Below are positions 29,680-39,508 of a stretch of 64,000 nt of DNA, in pieces (position 1 is the stretch's first letter; each line of letters starts with the position of its first letter). Source of the DNA: Oceanisphaera marina (GTDB lineage Bacteria; Pseudomonadota; Gammaproteobacteria; Enterobacterales; Aeromonadaceae); the NCBI RefSeq assembly GCF_014643915.1, contig NZ_BMKE01000001.1:1-64000 (forward strand). The letters are read 5' to 3'. The notes under the pieces were generated by a model. It made no database searches. It was given only the letters and a program-made list of their open reading frames with translations, and was not told the origin of the DNA. The translations under genes were made by a program, and so were the position numbers.

Positions 29680-30588
29680 ATGTGGTTTAAGAACCTGCAG
29701 ATTTATCGTTTTACCCGCCCTTTTGATGTCTCTATTGAAGATCTGGAAAAGCAGCTCGACGCCCTGCCCTTTACCCCCTGCGGCAGCCAGGAACAGGCCA
29801 GGTTTGGCTGGATTTCGCCACTGGGCAAGCAGGGCCATGCCCTGACCCACATTGCCGATGAGCAAATTTTGCTCTGTGCCAAAAAAGAAGAAAAAATGCT
29901 GCCTGGCTCAGTGGTGAACGACATGGTGGCCGAAAAGGTAGAAGCGCTGGAAATCGAGCAGGGCCGCGCACTCAAGAAGAAAGAAAAAGAATCGATTAAA
30001 GAAGAAATCATCGTCGACCTGCTGCCCCGGGCCTTTAGCCGCTTTCAGCAAACCTATGCCTGGATCAATCCCAAAGCCGGCTTTATTGCGGTCGATGCCA
30101 GCTCCGCCAAACGTGCCGAAGACTTGCTGGCCCTGTTGCGCAAGAGCATTGGCTCGCTGCCTGTGGTGCCGCTGGCGATGACCACGCCGCCTGAGCTAAC
30201 GCTGACCGACTGGTTAAAAGAGGGAGCGGCAGCCCCGGGATTTGCCCTGGAAGACGAAGCAGAGTTGCGTTCAGCCCTGGAGCACGGCGGTATTATTCGC
30301 GCCAAACAGCAAGACTTGCTGAGCGAGGAGATCAAGGTCCACCTGGAAGCCGATAAACTGGTGACCAAGCTGGCACTCAACTGGGCCGAGACCATCAGCT
30401 TTATTCTCGGCGACGACATGAGCGTCAAGCGGCTGAAATTTTCGGAAGAGTTGCGCGAGCAAAACGACGACGTGACCAACGAAGACGCCGCCGCCCGTTT
30501 TGATGCCGACTTTGCACTGGTCACAGGTGAACTGTCGCGCTTCGTACCGGACTTGATAGAAGCCCTTGGCGGCGAAGAAAACCGGTAA
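29680..30588 (+). CDS. rdgC: Recombination-associated protein RdgC
   Basis: 302 residues from ATG 29680, against 303 in E. coli. RdgC is a ring-shaped dimer that binds duplex DNA and limits RecA. The start MWFKNLQIYRF is diagnostic, followed by FTPCGSQEQARFGW, KKKEKESIKEEI, LLPRAFSRFQQTYAW and LALLRKSIGSLPVVPL. An in-frame upstream extension to 29533 is not supported by homologues. GAGG precedes the chosen start. It is convergent with nadA across a shared terminator. Confidence 0.95.
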   Translation: MWFKNLQIYRFTRPFDVSIEDLEKQLDALPFTPCGSQEQARFGWISPLGKQGHALTHIADEQILLCAKKEEKMLPGSVVNDMVAEKVEALEIEQGRALKKKEKESIKEEIIVDLLPRAFSRFQQTYAWINPKAGFIAVDASSAKRAEDLLALLRKSIGSLPVVPLAMTTPPELTLTDWLKEGAAAPGFALEDEAELRSALEHGGIIRAKQQDLLSEEIKVHLEADKLVTKLALNWAETISFILGDDMSVKRLKFSEELREQNDDVTNEDAAARFDADFALVTGELSRFVPDLIEALGGEENR

Positions 30589-30668
30589 CTGATGGGGGTT
30601 CGTGAGGAGTTAAGCGTGAGAAGTGAGGCGTAAACCGACTTCTGAGATTTAGCGCCTAGCTAAAAATA

Positions 30669-30706
30669 AAAACGGCACCGAGAGTCATCTCGGTGCCGTT
30701 TTTTTA
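30669..30706. terminator. Bidirectional terminator between rdgC and nadA
   Basis: AACGGCACCGAG-AGTCAT-CTCGGTGCCGTT is a perfect 12-bp stem with A and T runs on the two sides, so it can work for both convergent genes. Confidence 0.9.
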
Positions 30707-30810
30707 CGTAAAGCGAAAAGCGTAATGTGTGCGGAGAAAAGCGCCAAATTTTCAGGCGAAGTGTTTTATCTTTTACTCCTCACCATTCACGATTCACCCT
30801 TCACTGTCAC

Positions 30811-31872
30811 TTAAGCGTTGCCTTGCACTTTCATTTTCAGCTCGGCGGCAAAGTTCAGCATCCGCTCCAGCGGGATCATCGCTTTGATGCGCGTGTCTTC
30901 GTCCACCTGAATCTCGTGAGTCTTGCCACCATCACGCAGCGCATCACGAATGGCTACCAGGCCGTTCATGGCCATCCAGGGGCAATGGGCGCAACTGCGG
31001 CAGGTAGCGCCATTGCCACCCGTAGGGGCCGCGACCATCTCTTTATCGGGGCAGGCCTGCTGCATCTTGTAGAAAATGCCCTGATCGGTCGCTACTATCA
31101 GTTTTTTCTGGGGCAGAGTTTGCGCCGCCTTGATCAGCTGGCTGGTGGATCCAACGGCATCGGCCAACTCAATCACGGACGCCGGTGACTCGGGGTGCAC
31201 CAGTACGGCGGCATCGGGATTTTGTGCCTTGAGATCTTTCAGAGCCTTGGCTCTAAACTCGTCGTGCACAATACAGGCCGCCTGCCAGCGTAACATTTTG
31301 GTGCCGGTTTCTTTTTCAATATAGGCACCCAGGTGGCGATCCGGTGCCCAGATGATTTTATGGCCTTGGCTGTCCAGGTGCTCGACGATTTCCAGCGCTA
31401 TGCTGGAGGTCACTACCCAGTCGGCACGGGCTTTCACCGCCGCCGAGGTGTTGGCGTACACCACCACGGTATGGTCGGGATGCTCGTCACAAAAGGCGGT
31501 AAATTCATCGGCCGGACAGCCCAGATCGAGCGAGCACTCGGCTTCCAGCGTGGGCATCAGCACGGTTTTTTCGGGGCTCAGTATTTTTGAGGTCTCCCCC
31601 ATAAAGCGCACGCCGGCCACAATCAGGGTTTTGGCTTCATGCTCTTTGCCAAATCGCGCCATCTCCAGCGAGTCGGACACACAGCCGCCGGTTTCTTCGG
31701 CCAGGGCCTGAATTTCCGGGTCGGTATAATAATGCGCTACCAGCACGGCATTACGCTCGCGCAGCAGTGCTTTAATTTCACCTTTCAACTCCAGCTGCTG
31801 ATCAACCGTCAGCACAGCCGGCTTGGCGGGAAAAGGATAGTCAAATTCGTAAATATCAACAGCCTCAGTCAT
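30811..31872 (-). CDS. nadA: Quinolinate synthase NadA
   Basis: 353 residues from ATG 31872. It condenses iminoaspartate with dihydroxyacetone phosphate to quinolinate for NAD synthesis. The three cluster-binding cysteines lie in [17 protein letters not shown] and CRSCAHCPW. Substrate motifs include [17 protein letters not shown] and [11 protein letters not shown]. Upstream in-frame ATGs would add up to 24 residues, but the chosen start gives the [16 protein letters not shown]-terminus seen in relatives. It lies next to the tRNA Lys/Val array as in E. coli. Confidence 0.94.
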   Translation of the reverse strand: MTEAVDIYEFDYPFPAKPAVLTVDQQLELKGEIKALLRERNAVLVAHYYTDPEIQALAEETGGCVSDSLEMARFGKEHEAKTLIVAGVRFMGETSKILSPEKTVLMPTLEAECSLDLGCPADEFTAFCDEHPDHTVVVYANTSAAVKARADWVVTSSIALEIVEHLDSQGHKIIWAPDRHLGAYIEKETGTKMLRWQAACIVHDEFRAKALKDLKAQNPDAAVLVHPESPASVIELADAVGSTSQLIKAAQTLPQKKLIVATDQGIFYKMQQACPDKEMVAAPTGGNGATCRSCAHCPWMAMNGLVAIRDALRDGGKTHEIQVDEDTRIKAMIPLERMLNFAAELKMKVQGNA

Positions 31873-32059
31873 AACTTGGTTCCAGTGATCCGTCCGGATA
31901 TCGTCAAGGGCGAACATTATAGCGCCACCGGCCCCGTAACCCAAATCGAGCGCACATAAAGATCCGGGATGCAGCGTGAAGCAAGCGCTCGGCTTTAAGC
32001 AATAAGTGGGAAGTTAAGCACAAACATCAGGATGATAACGAGAACAGAACTCAGTTCCC

Positions 32060-32155
32060 TGTAGTCCGGCGCTTTAGCTGCCGGCCCTGCGTTAGCAGGA
32101 GGGTTTGAATAACATCCCGCTGAGACGGGAGTGCCAGCTAAAGCGGCACCCTACA
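32060..32155 (+). repeat. Palindromic element, TGTAG...CTACA family
   Basis: Full copy with first hairpin CCTGC-GTTA-GCAGG, so both arms differ from the common TTCTGC/GCAGAA. It lies in the 398-bp gap between nadA and the tRNA array. The rest of that gap holds the nadA promoter region and the tRNA terminator. Confidence 0.85.
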
Positions 32156-32214
32156 AAAAACCTAAAGACTCATCGTCTTCAGAATAACGCCAAACATAAG
32201 AAGATGCAGAAACG

Positions 32215-32234
32215 AAAAAATCCGCAGTGCGGAT
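32215..32234 (-). terminator. Terminator of the tRNA-Lys/Val operon
   Basis: On the minus strand ATCCGC-ACT-GCGGAT is followed by TTTTTT, about 36 bases after the last tRNA-Lys. Confidence 0.85.
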
Positions 32235-32270
32235 GAGGGAATATCAAATCTGGAGATATGTAAACAGAAA

Positions 32271-32346
32271 TGGTGGGTCGTGCGGGATTCGAACCTGCGA
32301 CCAATTGATTAAAAGTCAACTGCTCTACCAACTGAGCTAACGACCC
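32271..32346 (-). tRNA. tRNA-Lys (TTT), last of the array
   Basis: 76 nt including CCA. GGGTCGT acceptor, anticodon TTT in GACTTTTAATC, and T-arm CGCAGGTTCGAATCCCGC. Identical in sequence to the other four tRNA-Lys copies of the array. Confidence 0.96.
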
Positions 32347-32397
32347 GATAATTCGGTTACTACTTTAAACTCTTCACTTCAACTCTTTACTTCAATA

Positions 32398-32473
32398 TGG
32401 TGGGTGATACTGGGCTCGAACCAGTGACCCCCTCCTTGTAAGGGAGGTGCTCTCCCAGCTGAGCTAATCACCC
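32398..32473 (-). tRNA. tRNA-Val (TAC)
   Basis: 76 nt including CCA. GGGTGAT acceptor, anticodon TAC in CCCTTACAAGG, and T-arm CACTGGTTCGAGCCCAGT. Identical to the other tRNA-Val copies. Confidence 0.96.
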
Positions 32474-32498
32474 TGGGACTTGCTGTACTTCTTAAATC

Positions 32499-32574
32499 TG
32501 GTGGGTCGTGCGGGATTCGAACCTGCGACCAATTGATTAAAAGTCAACTGCTCTACCAACTGAGCTAACGACCC
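32499..32574 (-). tRNA. tRNA-Lys (TTT)
   Basis: Identical copy of the tRNA-Lys at 32271-32346. It is part of the alternating Lys/Val array. Confidence 0.96.
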
Positions 32575-32625
32575 GATAATTCGGTTACTACTTTAAACTC
32601 TTAACTTCAACTCTTTACTTCAATT

Positions 32626-32701
32626 TGGTGGGTGATACTGGGCTCGAACCAGTGACCCCCTCCTTGTAAGGGAGGTGCTCTCCCAGCTGAGCTAATCACC
32701 C
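32626..32701 (-). tRNA. tRNA-Val (TAC)
   Basis: Identical copy of tRNA-Val. The spacers around it repeat those of the preceding Lys-Val pair. Confidence 0.96.
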
Positions 32702-32726
32702 TGGGACTTGCTGTACTTCTTAAATC

Positions 32727-32802
32727 TGGTGGGTCGTGCGGGATTCGAACCTGCGACCAATTGATTAAAAGTCAACTGCTCTACCAACTGAGCTAACGAC
32801 CC
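32727..32802 (-). tRNA. tRNA-Lys (TTT)
   Basis: Identical copy of tRNA-Lys in the alternating section of the array. Confidence 0.96.
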
Positions 32803-32840
32803 GATAAATCGGTTACTGCCTTAAACTCTTTACTTCAATA

Positions 32841-32916
32841 TGGTGGGTGATACTGGGCTCGAACCAGTGACCCCCTCCTTGTAAGGGAGGTGCTCTCCCA
32901 GCTGAGCTAATCACCC
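32841..32916 (-). tRNA. tRNA-Val (TAC)
   Basis: Identical copy of tRNA-Val. The spacer to the neighbouring Lys gene is shorter (38 bp) than in the other Lys-Val pairs (51 bp). Confidence 0.96.
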
Positions 32917-32941
32917 TGGGACTTGCTGTACTTCTTAAATC

Positions 32942-33017
32942 TGGTGGGTCGTGCGGGATTCGAACCTGCGACCAATTGATTAAAAGTCAACTGCTCTACC
33001 AACTGAGCTAACGACCC
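32942..33017 (-). tRNA. tRNA-Lys (TTT)
   Basis: Identical copy of tRNA-Lys. Confidence 0.96.
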
Positions 33018-33068
33018 GATAATTCGGTTACTGCTTTAAACTCTTTACTTCAACTCTTTACTTCAAAC

Positions 33069-33144
33069 TGGTGGGTGATACTGGGCTCGAACCAGTGACC
33101 CCCTCCTTGTAAGGGAGGTGCTCTCCCAGCTGAGCTAATCACCC
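33069..33144 (-). tRNA. tRNA-Val (TAC)
   Basis: Identical copy of tRNA-Val. From here rightward three tRNA-Val genes follow one another with a longer 72-74 bp spacer type. Confidence 0.96.
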
Positions 33145-33216
33145 TGGGACTTGCTGTTACCGTCTGCTGATGCTCGATGAATATATCGGCTCAAAGACCA
33201 TAACCTTACTTCAAAC

Positions 33217-33292
33217 TGGTGGGTGATACTGGGCTCGAACCAGTGACCCCCTCCTTGTAAGGGAGGTGCTCTCCCAGCTGAGCTAATCACCC
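33217..33292 (-). tRNA. tRNA-Val (TAC)
   Basis: Identical copy of tRNA-Val. Its flanking spacers share TTGCTGTTACCGTCTG and ATGCTCGAT with each other, which marks a tandem duplication. Confidence 0.96.
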
Positions 33293-33366
33293 TGGGACTT
33301 GCTGTTACCGTCTGTTGATGCTCGATCATTATATCGGGCTCAATAAACCATAACCTTACTTCAAAC

Positions 33367-33442
33367 TGGTGGGTGATACTGGGCTCGAACCAGTGACCCC
33401 CTCCTTGTAAGGGAGGTGCTCTCCCAGCTGAGCTAATCACCC
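33367..33442 (-). tRNA. tRNA-Val (TAC)
   Basis: Identical copy of tRNA-Val, second gene of the operon in transcription order. Confidence 0.96.
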
Positions 33443-33466
33443 TGGGACTTGCTGTACTGCTAAATC

Positions 33467-33542
33467 TGGTGGGTCGTGCGGGATTCGAACCTGCGACCAA
33501 TTGATTAAAAGTCAACTGCTCTACCAACTGAGCTAACGACCC
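33467..33542 (-). tRNA. tRNA-Lys (TTT), first of the array
   Basis: Identical copy of tRNA-Lys and the promoter-proximal gene. In transcription order the operon reads Lys-Val-Val-Val-Lys-Val-Lys-Val-Lys-Val-Lys. Confidence 0.96.
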
Positions 33543-33602
33543 GTAATCTTTAATTACAACCCTTTTGGCGGCTCGCTAAAGCTCCCCTGCCAACGGCGGC
33601 CT

Positions 33603-33630
33603 ATAATACGGATTTAATTTCCGGACGCAA
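33603..33630 (-). promoter_or_regulatory. Promoter of the tRNA-Lys/Val operon
   Basis: On the minus strand TTGCGT, a 16-bp spacer and TATTAT, followed by a GC-rich discriminator (AGGCCGCCG). A GC-rich discriminator is typical of stringently controlled stable-RNA promoters. The first tRNA begins about 60 bases downstream. Confidence 0.7.
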
Positions 33631-33695
33631 CCGCTAAATCATCATTTTATTCTGCTTGCTCAAAGATCAATCGACTCTTGTAAAAATTAACCAGC

Positions 33696-34493
33696 TTACA
33701 GACCTTCGAGATTTTTCTGTGCCAGTTTGGCGGCTGCCGAGCTGGCATATTCACTGACCACCTGCTCAAAATACTGGCGTGCCTGTGCATTGTCTTTTTG
33801 CTCTTGTGCGATCAGGCCCAGTTTCAGTAACGAGTCTGCCCGTTTATTGGATTGTGGGTACGCTTCTACTACCCGGGCAAACTGGGCTTTGGCCTGATCG
33901 AAACGCTTTTGCGAGAACAACAGCTGCCCCAACCAATAATGAGAATTAGGCACATAACTGGATTCGGGGTATTGAGTGATAAAACGCGCAAAGGCCGGAA
34001 TGGCGGCGTCGTAGTCTTTATCTTGCAGTACCAGATTTACGGCATTGTCATAGGCGGTCTGTTCATTACCAAAAGCGGTATTGGAACCATTGGACTCGCT
34101 TTTACTGACAGGTTTGCTGCTATCGCTGTCCTTGACCTGGTTATCGGTGTTGGATGCAGCGGCAGCTTGCTCGCGGGGCTTGGCCGTACTTTGTGGTTTA
34201 TCCGCTACATCTTGCAGCTTCAGCAATATATCGCGTTGCCTGTCTATGACTTGCTCAAGACGATAGTTTTGCTCTTCCAGCATACCGCGCAGTTCACTCA
34301 CCTCTCGTTGTAACGAGGTCATCTGCCGGTGTTGCTCGATTTGTGCCTGGCTTTTCGCGCTGAAGGCCCTTTCCAGCTCTGCCAGACGGTCATTGACGGA
34401 GCCGCTGCCACCCACACTGCTTACCGGCGCCTGGGCCAGACAAGCGGTGGATAAAACAGCGGCCATCAATATGGCCGCTAATTTATAGGTCAT
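33696..34493 (-). CDS. cpoB: Cell division coordinator CpoB
   Basis: 265 residues. A periplasmic protein linked to Tol-Pal that tunes PBP1B during septal peptidoglycan synthesis. Signal peptide at about 1-20 (AAILMAAVLSTACLAQA). An N-terminal coiled coil, about 30-95, serves trimerisation. A Ser/Asn/Lys-rich linker covers about 100-145. Three TPR repeats follow from about 147 (YDNAVNLVLQDKDYDAAI, YWLGQLLFSQKRFDQAK, LKLGLIAQEQKDNAQA). It is the last gene of the tol-pal cluster, next to the tRNA array. Confidence 0.92.
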   Translation of the reverse strand: MTYKLAAILMAAVLSTACLAQAPVSSVGGSGSVNDRLAELERAFSAKSQAQIEQHRQMTSLQREVSELRGMLEEQNYRLEQVIDRQRDILLKLQDVADKPQSTAKPREQAAAASNTDNQVKDSDSSKPVSKSESNGSNTAFGNEQTAYDNAVNLVLQDKDYDAAIPAFARFITQYPESSYVPNSHYWLGQLLFSQKRFDQAKAQFARVVEAYPQSNKRADSLLKLGLIAQEQKDNAQARQYFEQVVSEYASSAAAKLAQKNLEGL

Positions 34494-34509
34494 AAAGTCA
34501 AATTAAGCC

Positions 34510-35037
34510 TTAATAAACCAGAACCGCACGACGGTTCTTGGAAAAAGCAGATTCGGTATGCGAGGCATCCATCGGCTTCTCTTCACCATAGCTGACAATG
34601 GCCAATTGAGCACCGTTCACACCCAAGCTCTGCAGGTAGCTGGTTACTGCCTTGGCACGACGTTCGCCCAACGCAATGTTGTACTCGGGAGTACCGCGCT
34701 CATCTGCGTGGCCTTCAACCAGAATGCTGACTGATGGGTTTGAACGCAGGAAGTTGGCGTGTGCTTCCAGTACCTGAGCATAATGGCCTGTCACTTCGTC
34801 CTGGTCAAATTCAAAGTAAATCACGTTTTCACGACGCAGTGCTTCGTACTGCTGGCGCATCTGCTCTTCGGCAGACAGTGCACCACCATTTTGCGCACCA
34901 CCAGACTGTACGCCACCATTCAGATAGCTATCGTCGGCACCGGTCATGGCATCGGAGTCAGTAGTAGAGCTACACGCCGCCAGGGTTAACATAGGCAGGG
35001 CAATGGCCAGACTCTGCAGCAGTTTCTTCATTTGCAT
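34510..35037 (-). CDS. pal: Peptidoglycan-associated lipoprotein Pal
   Basis: 175 residues. An outer-membrane lipoprotein that binds peptidoglycan and TolB. The lipobox LTLAAC places the lipidated Cys at residue 22. A Gly/Asn-rich linker precedes the OmpA-like domain (about 70-175), with [31 protein letters not shown] and [10 protein letters not shown]-type motifs. AAGGA upstream supports the first ATG, although an ATG two codons later is possible. Confidence 0.95.
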   Translation of the reverse strand: MQMKKLLQSLAIALPMLTLAACSSTTDSDAMTGADDSYLNGGVQSGGAQNGGALSAEEQMRQQYEALRRENVIYFEFDQDEVTGHYAQVLEAHANFLRSNPSVSILVEGHADERGTPEYNIALGERRAKAVTSYLQSLGVNGAQLAIVSYGEEKPMDASHTESAFSKNRRAVLVY

Positions 35038-35065
35038 TATTTATTCCTTTTTACTTGTCATTGGA

Positions 35066-36364
35066 TCAATTGAGATACGGTGACCATGCTGGTGCACGAA
35101 CATCACCATTTCGTGCGGGTAGCCTGGCCTTAAAGCGACCATCCATAGACACCAAAGACAGTACCTGACGGCCCTGATAAGTCGTGCTATAGATAATCAT
35201 AGTGCCATTAGGAGCTGGGCTTGGCGATTCATCCAGCTGTGTTTCTGTTAACACTTGCAGTTGACCCCCATCCAGATCCTGACGAGCAATTCGATATTGT
35301 CCCTGTGAACGACTGACCAGCACCATGCCGGTGCCGTCATTCGTTACACGAGGACCTAAATTAGTGTCGCCCTGAAACGTAACCCGGCGCGTATTTCCAG
35401 AGCCCAGTTCGGCTTGATAAATTTGTGGGCGCCCGCCTCGCTCAGAAACAAAATAAACAGATTGACCATCCGCAGCCCAGGTGGGTTCGGTATCAATGCT
35501 GCGATTATTGGTCACCCGAGTAAACTGCTTGCTCGATAAATTAAGCACATAAATCTCGGGCTGGCCATCTCGCGACAGCACCAGAGCCAGCTTGCTGCCG
35601 TCGGGTGACCACTGGGGGGCACCGTTAATGCCCTGTTGCGAGCTCACAACCTGACGCTGCTGACTGTAAATATCCTGCACCACGATTTCGGCTTTCTTGT
35701 TTTCAAAGGACACATAAGCCAGCTTGCGACCGTCCGGCGACCAGGCCGGGGACATCAATGGCTCGCGTGAGCGCAACAGCAACTGCTCATTAAAACCGTC
35801 GTAATCGGCAATCATCAACTGATACGGAAACTGGGCACCATGTTGTACGTTGACATAGGCGATGCGGGTCAAGAACGCACCCTTGATGCCGGTCAGCTTC
35901 TCAAAAGCAATGTCGGCAATGCGGTGTGCGTATTGGCGCAGTTGCGCCGCCGGCACGGTAGCACTGCGGCTTTCCAGCAACTCGGCACCATTTTGGCCCA
36001 GCACATCGGCCAGCTCAAAGCTGATGCGATATTGATCGCCACCCGCAGGTTCGATAGAGCCGACCAGTACGGCTTCTACCTGATGCGAACGCCACTGGCT
36101 GGCATCCAGCTCACTGGCACTGGCGACCTGCTGTGGCAGGCGATTACGATCCAGCGGCCGAAACATGCCGCTATTGCGAAAATCACTGCCAATCACTTCG
36201 GCCAGGTCCTGAGGCATACTGCCGCCACCTGTCCATTTGAACGGCACCACGGCCACGGGGCGCGCACTGTCGGTGCCACCGGTAATCTCTATGTTAAAGG
36301 CAGCTTTGGCTTGTGCTGTTAACAGCAGTAGCGGCAACCATAACCATATCCATCGTTTTGTCAT
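35066..36364 (-). CDS. tolB: Tol-Pal system protein TolB
   Basis: 432 residues. A periplasmic protein with a signal peptide (about 1-21, [14 protein letters not shown]), an N-terminal domain to about 160 and a six-bladed beta-propeller built from repeated SPDG / W(S/A)PDG / DGQSVYF motifs. It contacts Pal and, through its N-terminus, TolA. The conserved [16 protein letters not shown] and [15 protein letters not shown] blades are clear. It starts two bases after tolA ends and is co-transcribed with it. Confidence 0.96.
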   Translation of the reverse strand: MTKRWIWLWLPLLLLTAQAKAAFNIEITGGTDSARPVAVVPFKWTGGGSMPQDLAEVIGSDFRNSGMFRPLDRNRLPQQVASASELDASQWRSHQVEAVLVGSIEPAGGDQYRISFELADVLGQNGAELLESRSATVPAAQLRQYAHRIADIAFEKLTGIKGAFLTRIAYVNVQHGAQFPYQLMIADYDGFNEQLLLRSREPLMSPAWSPDGRKLAYVSFENKKAEIVVQDIYSQQRQVVSSQQGINGAPQWSPDGSKLALVLSRDGQPEIYVLNLSSKQFTRVTNNRSIDTEPTWAADGQSVYFVSERGGRPQIYQAELGSGNTRRVTFQGDTNLGPRVTNDGTGMVLVSRSQGQYRIARQDLDGGQLQVLTETQLDESPSPAPNGTMIIYSTTYQGRQVLSLVSMDGRFKARLPARNGDVRAPAWSPYLN

Positions 36365-36366
36365 CT

Positions 36367-37614
36367 CTATAGCCTCGGTTTCAGCGTCAAATTCAAGTTT
36401 TGTAGTTCTTTAACCAGCTCAGAATTTTTGGGCATGGGTAAAGGGCTTGCCTTGCGGATTGCCACTATGCCCGCCTGACACACTGCATTATCGCCACTGC
36501 CATCGCCTATTTTGAGCACCAGACCATCGGCGGCAACTCGCACATTAACCACACACTGCTTGCCCTGCATGGTTGAACTCACTTGAAAATAGCGTTCAAC
36601 CGCTTGCTGTATCATGGCTCGGGCTTGATCAATCTCACCTTGTGAAGGGGCAGCCGGCGCGCTGCTGTTGCCGAGATCATCCCCCATCATGGCTTCCAGA
36701 TCTTTTAAGGCCTGCTCACTGGCCGCTGCTTTTTTCGCTGCTGCAGCCTTGGCTTCCGCCGCTTTCGCCTCAGCGACCTTCTTCGCTTCGGCGGCTTTGG
36801 CATCTGCGGCTTTCTTCGCTTCAGCCGCCTTGGCATCAGCTACTTTTTTTGCTTCAGCGGCCTTGGCGTCAGCTACTTTTTTTGCTTCAGCAGCGGCTTT
36901 GGCCTCGGCCGCTTTTTTCGCATCCGCTGCCGCTTTGGCTTCTGCTGCCTGTTTTGCTTCTACAGCCGCCTTGGCCTCCGCCGCTTTTTTCGCTTCTGCA
37001 GCCTTGGCGTCGGCTTGTTTCTTGGCTTCTGCCGCCTTGGCATCGGCTTCGGCTTTTTGCTTGGCCGCTAATGCTTTTGCTTCGGCATTGGCTTTCGCCT
37101 CTGCTGCGGCCTTGGCTTCAGCTACCCGCTTTGCCTCAGCAGCCTTGGCCTCCGCCGCTTTTTTCGCTTCCGCGGCCTTGGCTTCAGCGGCTTTTTTGGC
37201 TTCTGCTGCAGCTTGCGCCTGACGCTGTTCGGTTACTTTTTGTTGTTCGGCCCTAGCCGCCGCCTGTTCTGCAGCCAGTGCTTTTTGTTGTTCAGCGACA
37301 CGGGCGGCTTCTTGAGCCTGCTCCTGTTTGGCCGCCTGCTGCTCGGCCGCGGCCGCCGCTTTTTGTTCTGCCTCGGCTTGCGCTTGCTCGGCTGCCGCTT
37401 CCTGTGCCTGCTGTGCCCGCATTTCGTCGAGACGCTTGGCCTGCTGCGCCACCATGCCATCATCAATCATGGTAGCTTCAATAATAGATGCCGGCTGTGA
37501 AGGCCGTTTGGGTGCACTAAAATCGATGCCCACCAACAAGACAACCCCCACCAGCAAATGCAGAGCCAGCGAGATAACCACTGCTTTTTTAATACCGCCT
37601 TGCTCCGTTATCAC
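36367..37614 (-). CDS. tolA: Tol-Pal inner-membrane anchor TolA
   Basis: 415 residues. One N-terminal transmembrane helix (about 11-31, [20 protein letters not shown]) anchors it to TolQR. A very long helical Ala/Lys/Glu domain (about 60-300), made of repeated [12 protein letters not shown]-type units, spans the periplasm. The C-terminal globular domain III (about 320-415, [20 protein letters not shown]) contacts TolB/Pal. The repeats make the length of domain II prone to slippage and the opposite strand rich in false open frames. Confidence 0.94.
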   Translation of the reverse strand: MITEQGGIKKAVVISLALHLLVGVVLLVGIDFSAPKRPSQPASIIEATMIDDGMVAQQAKRLDEMRAQQAQEAAAEQAQAEAEQKAAAAAEQQAAKQEQAQEAARVAEQQKALAAEQAAARAEQQKVTEQRQAQAAAEAKKAAEAKAAEAKKAAEAKAAEAKRVAEAKAAAEAKANAEAKALAAKQKAEADAKAAEAKKQADAKAAEAKKAAEAKAAVEAKQAAEAKAAADAKKAAEAKAAAEAKKVADAKAAEAKKVADAKAAEAKKAADAKAAEAKKVAEAKAAEAKAAAAKKAAASEQALKDLEAMMGDDLGNSSAPAAPSQGEIDQARAMIQQAVERYFQVSSTMQGKQCVVNVRVAADGLVLKIGDGSGDNAVCQAGIVAIRKASPLPMPKNSELVKELQNLNLTLKPRL

Positions 37615-37618
37615 AGGT

Positions 37619-38047
37619 CTACTGCTCCGGCTGGGTCATCAGGCCCACGCTCGGCACTCCGGCCGCTTTCAGCGTGGCCATTAACTGAATGACGGCGTCA
37701 TAACGCACACTGGCGTCACCCTTTACCACAACCGGCGATTTTGGGGTCAGCTTTAACTGACTTTGCACCATATCGGCCAGGGCCAGCAAATCCACCGCCT
37801 GGTTACGGCTATCACCCACATCAAGAAAATAATTCCCTTCGGCATCGATCGAAGCCACCAAAGGTTTGTCACTGTCTTCCGGCATCATTTCGGCTTCGGC
37901 CTGGGGCAAGTCAACGTTCACGCCCTGGGTTATCACAGGCGCCGTGGCCATAAATATAATCAGCAATACCAACATAACGTCGATGTATGGCACCACGTTG
38001 ATTTCGGCCACACTCTTGCGCCGTCTACGCTGATAGCCGTGCATCAT
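37619..38047 (-). CDS. tolR: Tol-Pal proton channel subunit TolR
   Basis: 142 residues, ExbD/TolR family. A single N-terminal membrane helix (about 18-38) carries the proton-carrying Asp in [15 protein letters not shown]. The periplasmic domain follows. It couples proton flow through TolQ to TolA movement. It overlaps tolQ by four bases. Confidence 0.95.
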   Translation of the reverse strand: MMHGYQRRRRKSVAEINVVPYIDVMLVLLIIFMATAPVITQGVNVDLPQAEAEMMPEDSDKPLVASIDAEGNYFLDVGDSRNQAVDLLALADMVQSQLKLTPKSPVVVKGDASVRYDAVIQLMATLKAAGVPSVGLMTQPEQ

Positions 38048-38724
38048 TGCTGACCTGCCGCCACTTGGCGATTGAGAATGGTCGAAAACTCATCCATGAA
38101 GTTGGCTAAATGATTTTCCTGACGCTCAACCTGATAACTGAAACGGTTGTAGGCAATCACCGCCGGAATAGCGGCAAACAAGCCCAACGCAGTCGCAATC
38201 AATGCTTCGGCAATACCCGGTGCTACCATCGACAGCGTAGCTTGCTGTACTTCGGCCAGGGCGATAAAGGCGTTCATGATGCCCCAAACGGTACCAAACA
38301 AGCCTATATAAGGACTGATGGAGCCAATGGTCGCCAGCATGGACAGGTTGGTTTCCAACCTGTCTACTTCACGAGACAAGGCCACACGCATGGTGCGATA
38401 AGTGCCTTCCAGCATGCTTTCCTGAGAGCGCCCCTGCTTTTGCAGACGGATAAACTCTTTAAAGCCGGCATAAAAAATCTGTTCCATACCCGCCAGATTA
38501 TCCCGGCGCGCATTGCTCTCGTGATAAAGACGGCTCAAATCGGAACCCGACCAGAACTTGTCTTCAAACGATACCGAGTCACGTTGTGCCGACGTCAGTA
38601 TCTTGCGGCGATTGATAATCATGGCCCAGGATAAGATCGACATGGCCATCAATAACAGCATCACCAGCTTGACCAATAAGCTGGCCTGTAAGAAAAGACC
38701 TATAAATGATATTTCAGCATGCAC
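38044..38724 (-). CDS. tolQ: Tol-Pal proton channel subunit TolQ
   Basis: 226 residues, ExbB/MotA-like. Three membrane segments at about 15-37, 135-158 and 168-195, with the conserved [18 protein letters not shown] and [20 protein letters not shown]. It forms the pentameric channel around TolR. The start overlaps the ybgC 3' end by 11 bases. Confidence 0.95.
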   Translation of the reverse strand: MHAEISFIGLFLQASLLVKLVMLLLMAMSILSWAMIINRRKILTSAQRDSVSFEDKFWSGSDLSRLYHESNARRDNLAGMEQIFYAGFKEFIRLQKQGRSQESMLEGTYRTMRVALSREVDRLETNLSMLATIGSISPYIGLFGTVWGIMNAFIALAEVQQATLSMVAPGIAEALIATALGLFAAIPAVIAYNRFSYQVERQENHLANFMDEFSTILNRQVAAGQQ

Positions 38725-39139
38725 CTGACAATACTCCCATCAGCGGCTCAGGAATGGCAAAGGGTTTCATATGAGCTATTTGAACACATGCAATCAGCAC
38801 GGTTCCCCGCACCAGAGAAAGGCCCGCATCATCCAGAATTTCTTGCTCAAACACAATAGATGCACGTTTCAGCTTTTTCACCGTCACGGTGACTGTTAGT
38901 GCATCATTGAAGCGGGCGGGTTTCAACATATCCAGCTCGATACGACGCACCACGAAAGCCACGCCCTGCTCAAGCAGATTATCTTGCTCAACACCCAGGC
39001 TACGTAACCACTCGGTGCGAGCTCTTTCCATAAATTTCAAATAATTAGCGTTGTAAACAATACCACCGGCGTCGGTATCTTCGTAGTAGATCCGCACCGG
39101 CCAGCTAAAGAGTGTTTCTGACGTCATTCGCTTAGCCAT
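38714..39139 (-). CDS. ybgC: Acyl-CoA thioesterase YbgC
   Basis: 141 residues, hotdog-fold 4-hydroxybenzoyl-CoA thioesterase family. The catalytic Asp lies in [19 protein letters not shown], and the [14 protein letters not shown] helix follows. It hydrolyses acyl-CoA or acyl-ACP and is the first gene of the tol-pal operon. An ATG four codons later would fit the shorter E. coli N-terminus. Neither start has a strong ribosome site. Confidence 0.92.
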   Translation of the reverse strand: MAKRMTSETLFSWPVRIYYEDTDAGGIVYNANYLKFMERARTEWLRSLGVEQDNLLEQGVAFVVRRIELDMLKPARFNDALTVTVTVKKLKRASIVFEQEILDDAGLSLVRGTVLIACVQIAHMKPFAIPEPLMGVLSGAC

Positions 39140-39239
39140 AAAGGGCCAAAAATAGATGCGAATACTATACCTGAGTCAAATTTAGGAAAGAAGACAATGG
39201 CCAACAGCGACGACAATTCTCGACCAGGAAACGGAGTGG

Positions 39240-39290
39240 GTGAAGGGTGAAGTGTAAAGCGAACAAGCCAAGCAAACCCAGAGGACTGGT
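39240..39290 (-). repeat. Element-associated module, inverted copy
   Basis: Reverse complement of the CTCTGGGTTTGCTTGGCTTG and CGCTTTACACTTCACCCTTC module seen at 2269-2320 and 51888-51940. It again adjoins a palindromic element. Confidence 0.7.
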
Positions 39291-39296
39291 GTGTTC

Positions 39297-39387
39297 TGTA
39301 GTCTGCCGCTTTAGCTGGCAGGCCAGCGTAGCTGGATTTAAAACCCTTCTGCTAACGCAGAACCGGCAGCTAAAGCGCCGGGCTACA
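39297..39387 (-). repeat. Palindromic element, TGTAG...CTACA family, inverted variant
   Basis: Inverted copy in which the CCCG hairpin is replaced by CCAGCGTAGCTGG. The TTCTGC-TAAC-GCAGAA hairpin is kept. The same variant is found as a fragment at 61461-61505. Confidence 0.8.
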
Positions 39388-39414
39388 GGGCGTGGCGTTA
39401 GAGGCAGTGTGTCC

Positions 39415-39485
39415 TGTAGGGTCGAATTTATTCGACCAGCAACCGTGACTCGGCCTTGAAGCGGTCCAATGAATTGGACCCTACA
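39415..39485. repeat. Second palindromic element type with TGTAGGGTC ends
   Basis: TGTAGGGTC...GACCCTACA ends enclose two hairpins, GGTCGAAT-TT-ATTCGACC and GGTCCAAT-GA-ATTGGACC. Both are perfect 8-bp stems that differ by one compensated pair. With the two elements to the left it fills the 369-bp ybgC-ruvB gap. Confidence 0.8.
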
Positions 39486-39508
39486 AAAACAAACCAGAAT
39501 TCTGGTTT

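Noticed and set aside
33135-33527. 130-codon frame with repeated segments in the tRNA array
   Set aside because: It lies over three tRNA genes on their own strand, and the repeats come from the identical tRNAs.
36668-37222. Ala/Ser/Phe repeat frame opposite tolA
   Set aside because: Mirror of the Ala/Lys/Glu repeats of TolA domain II.
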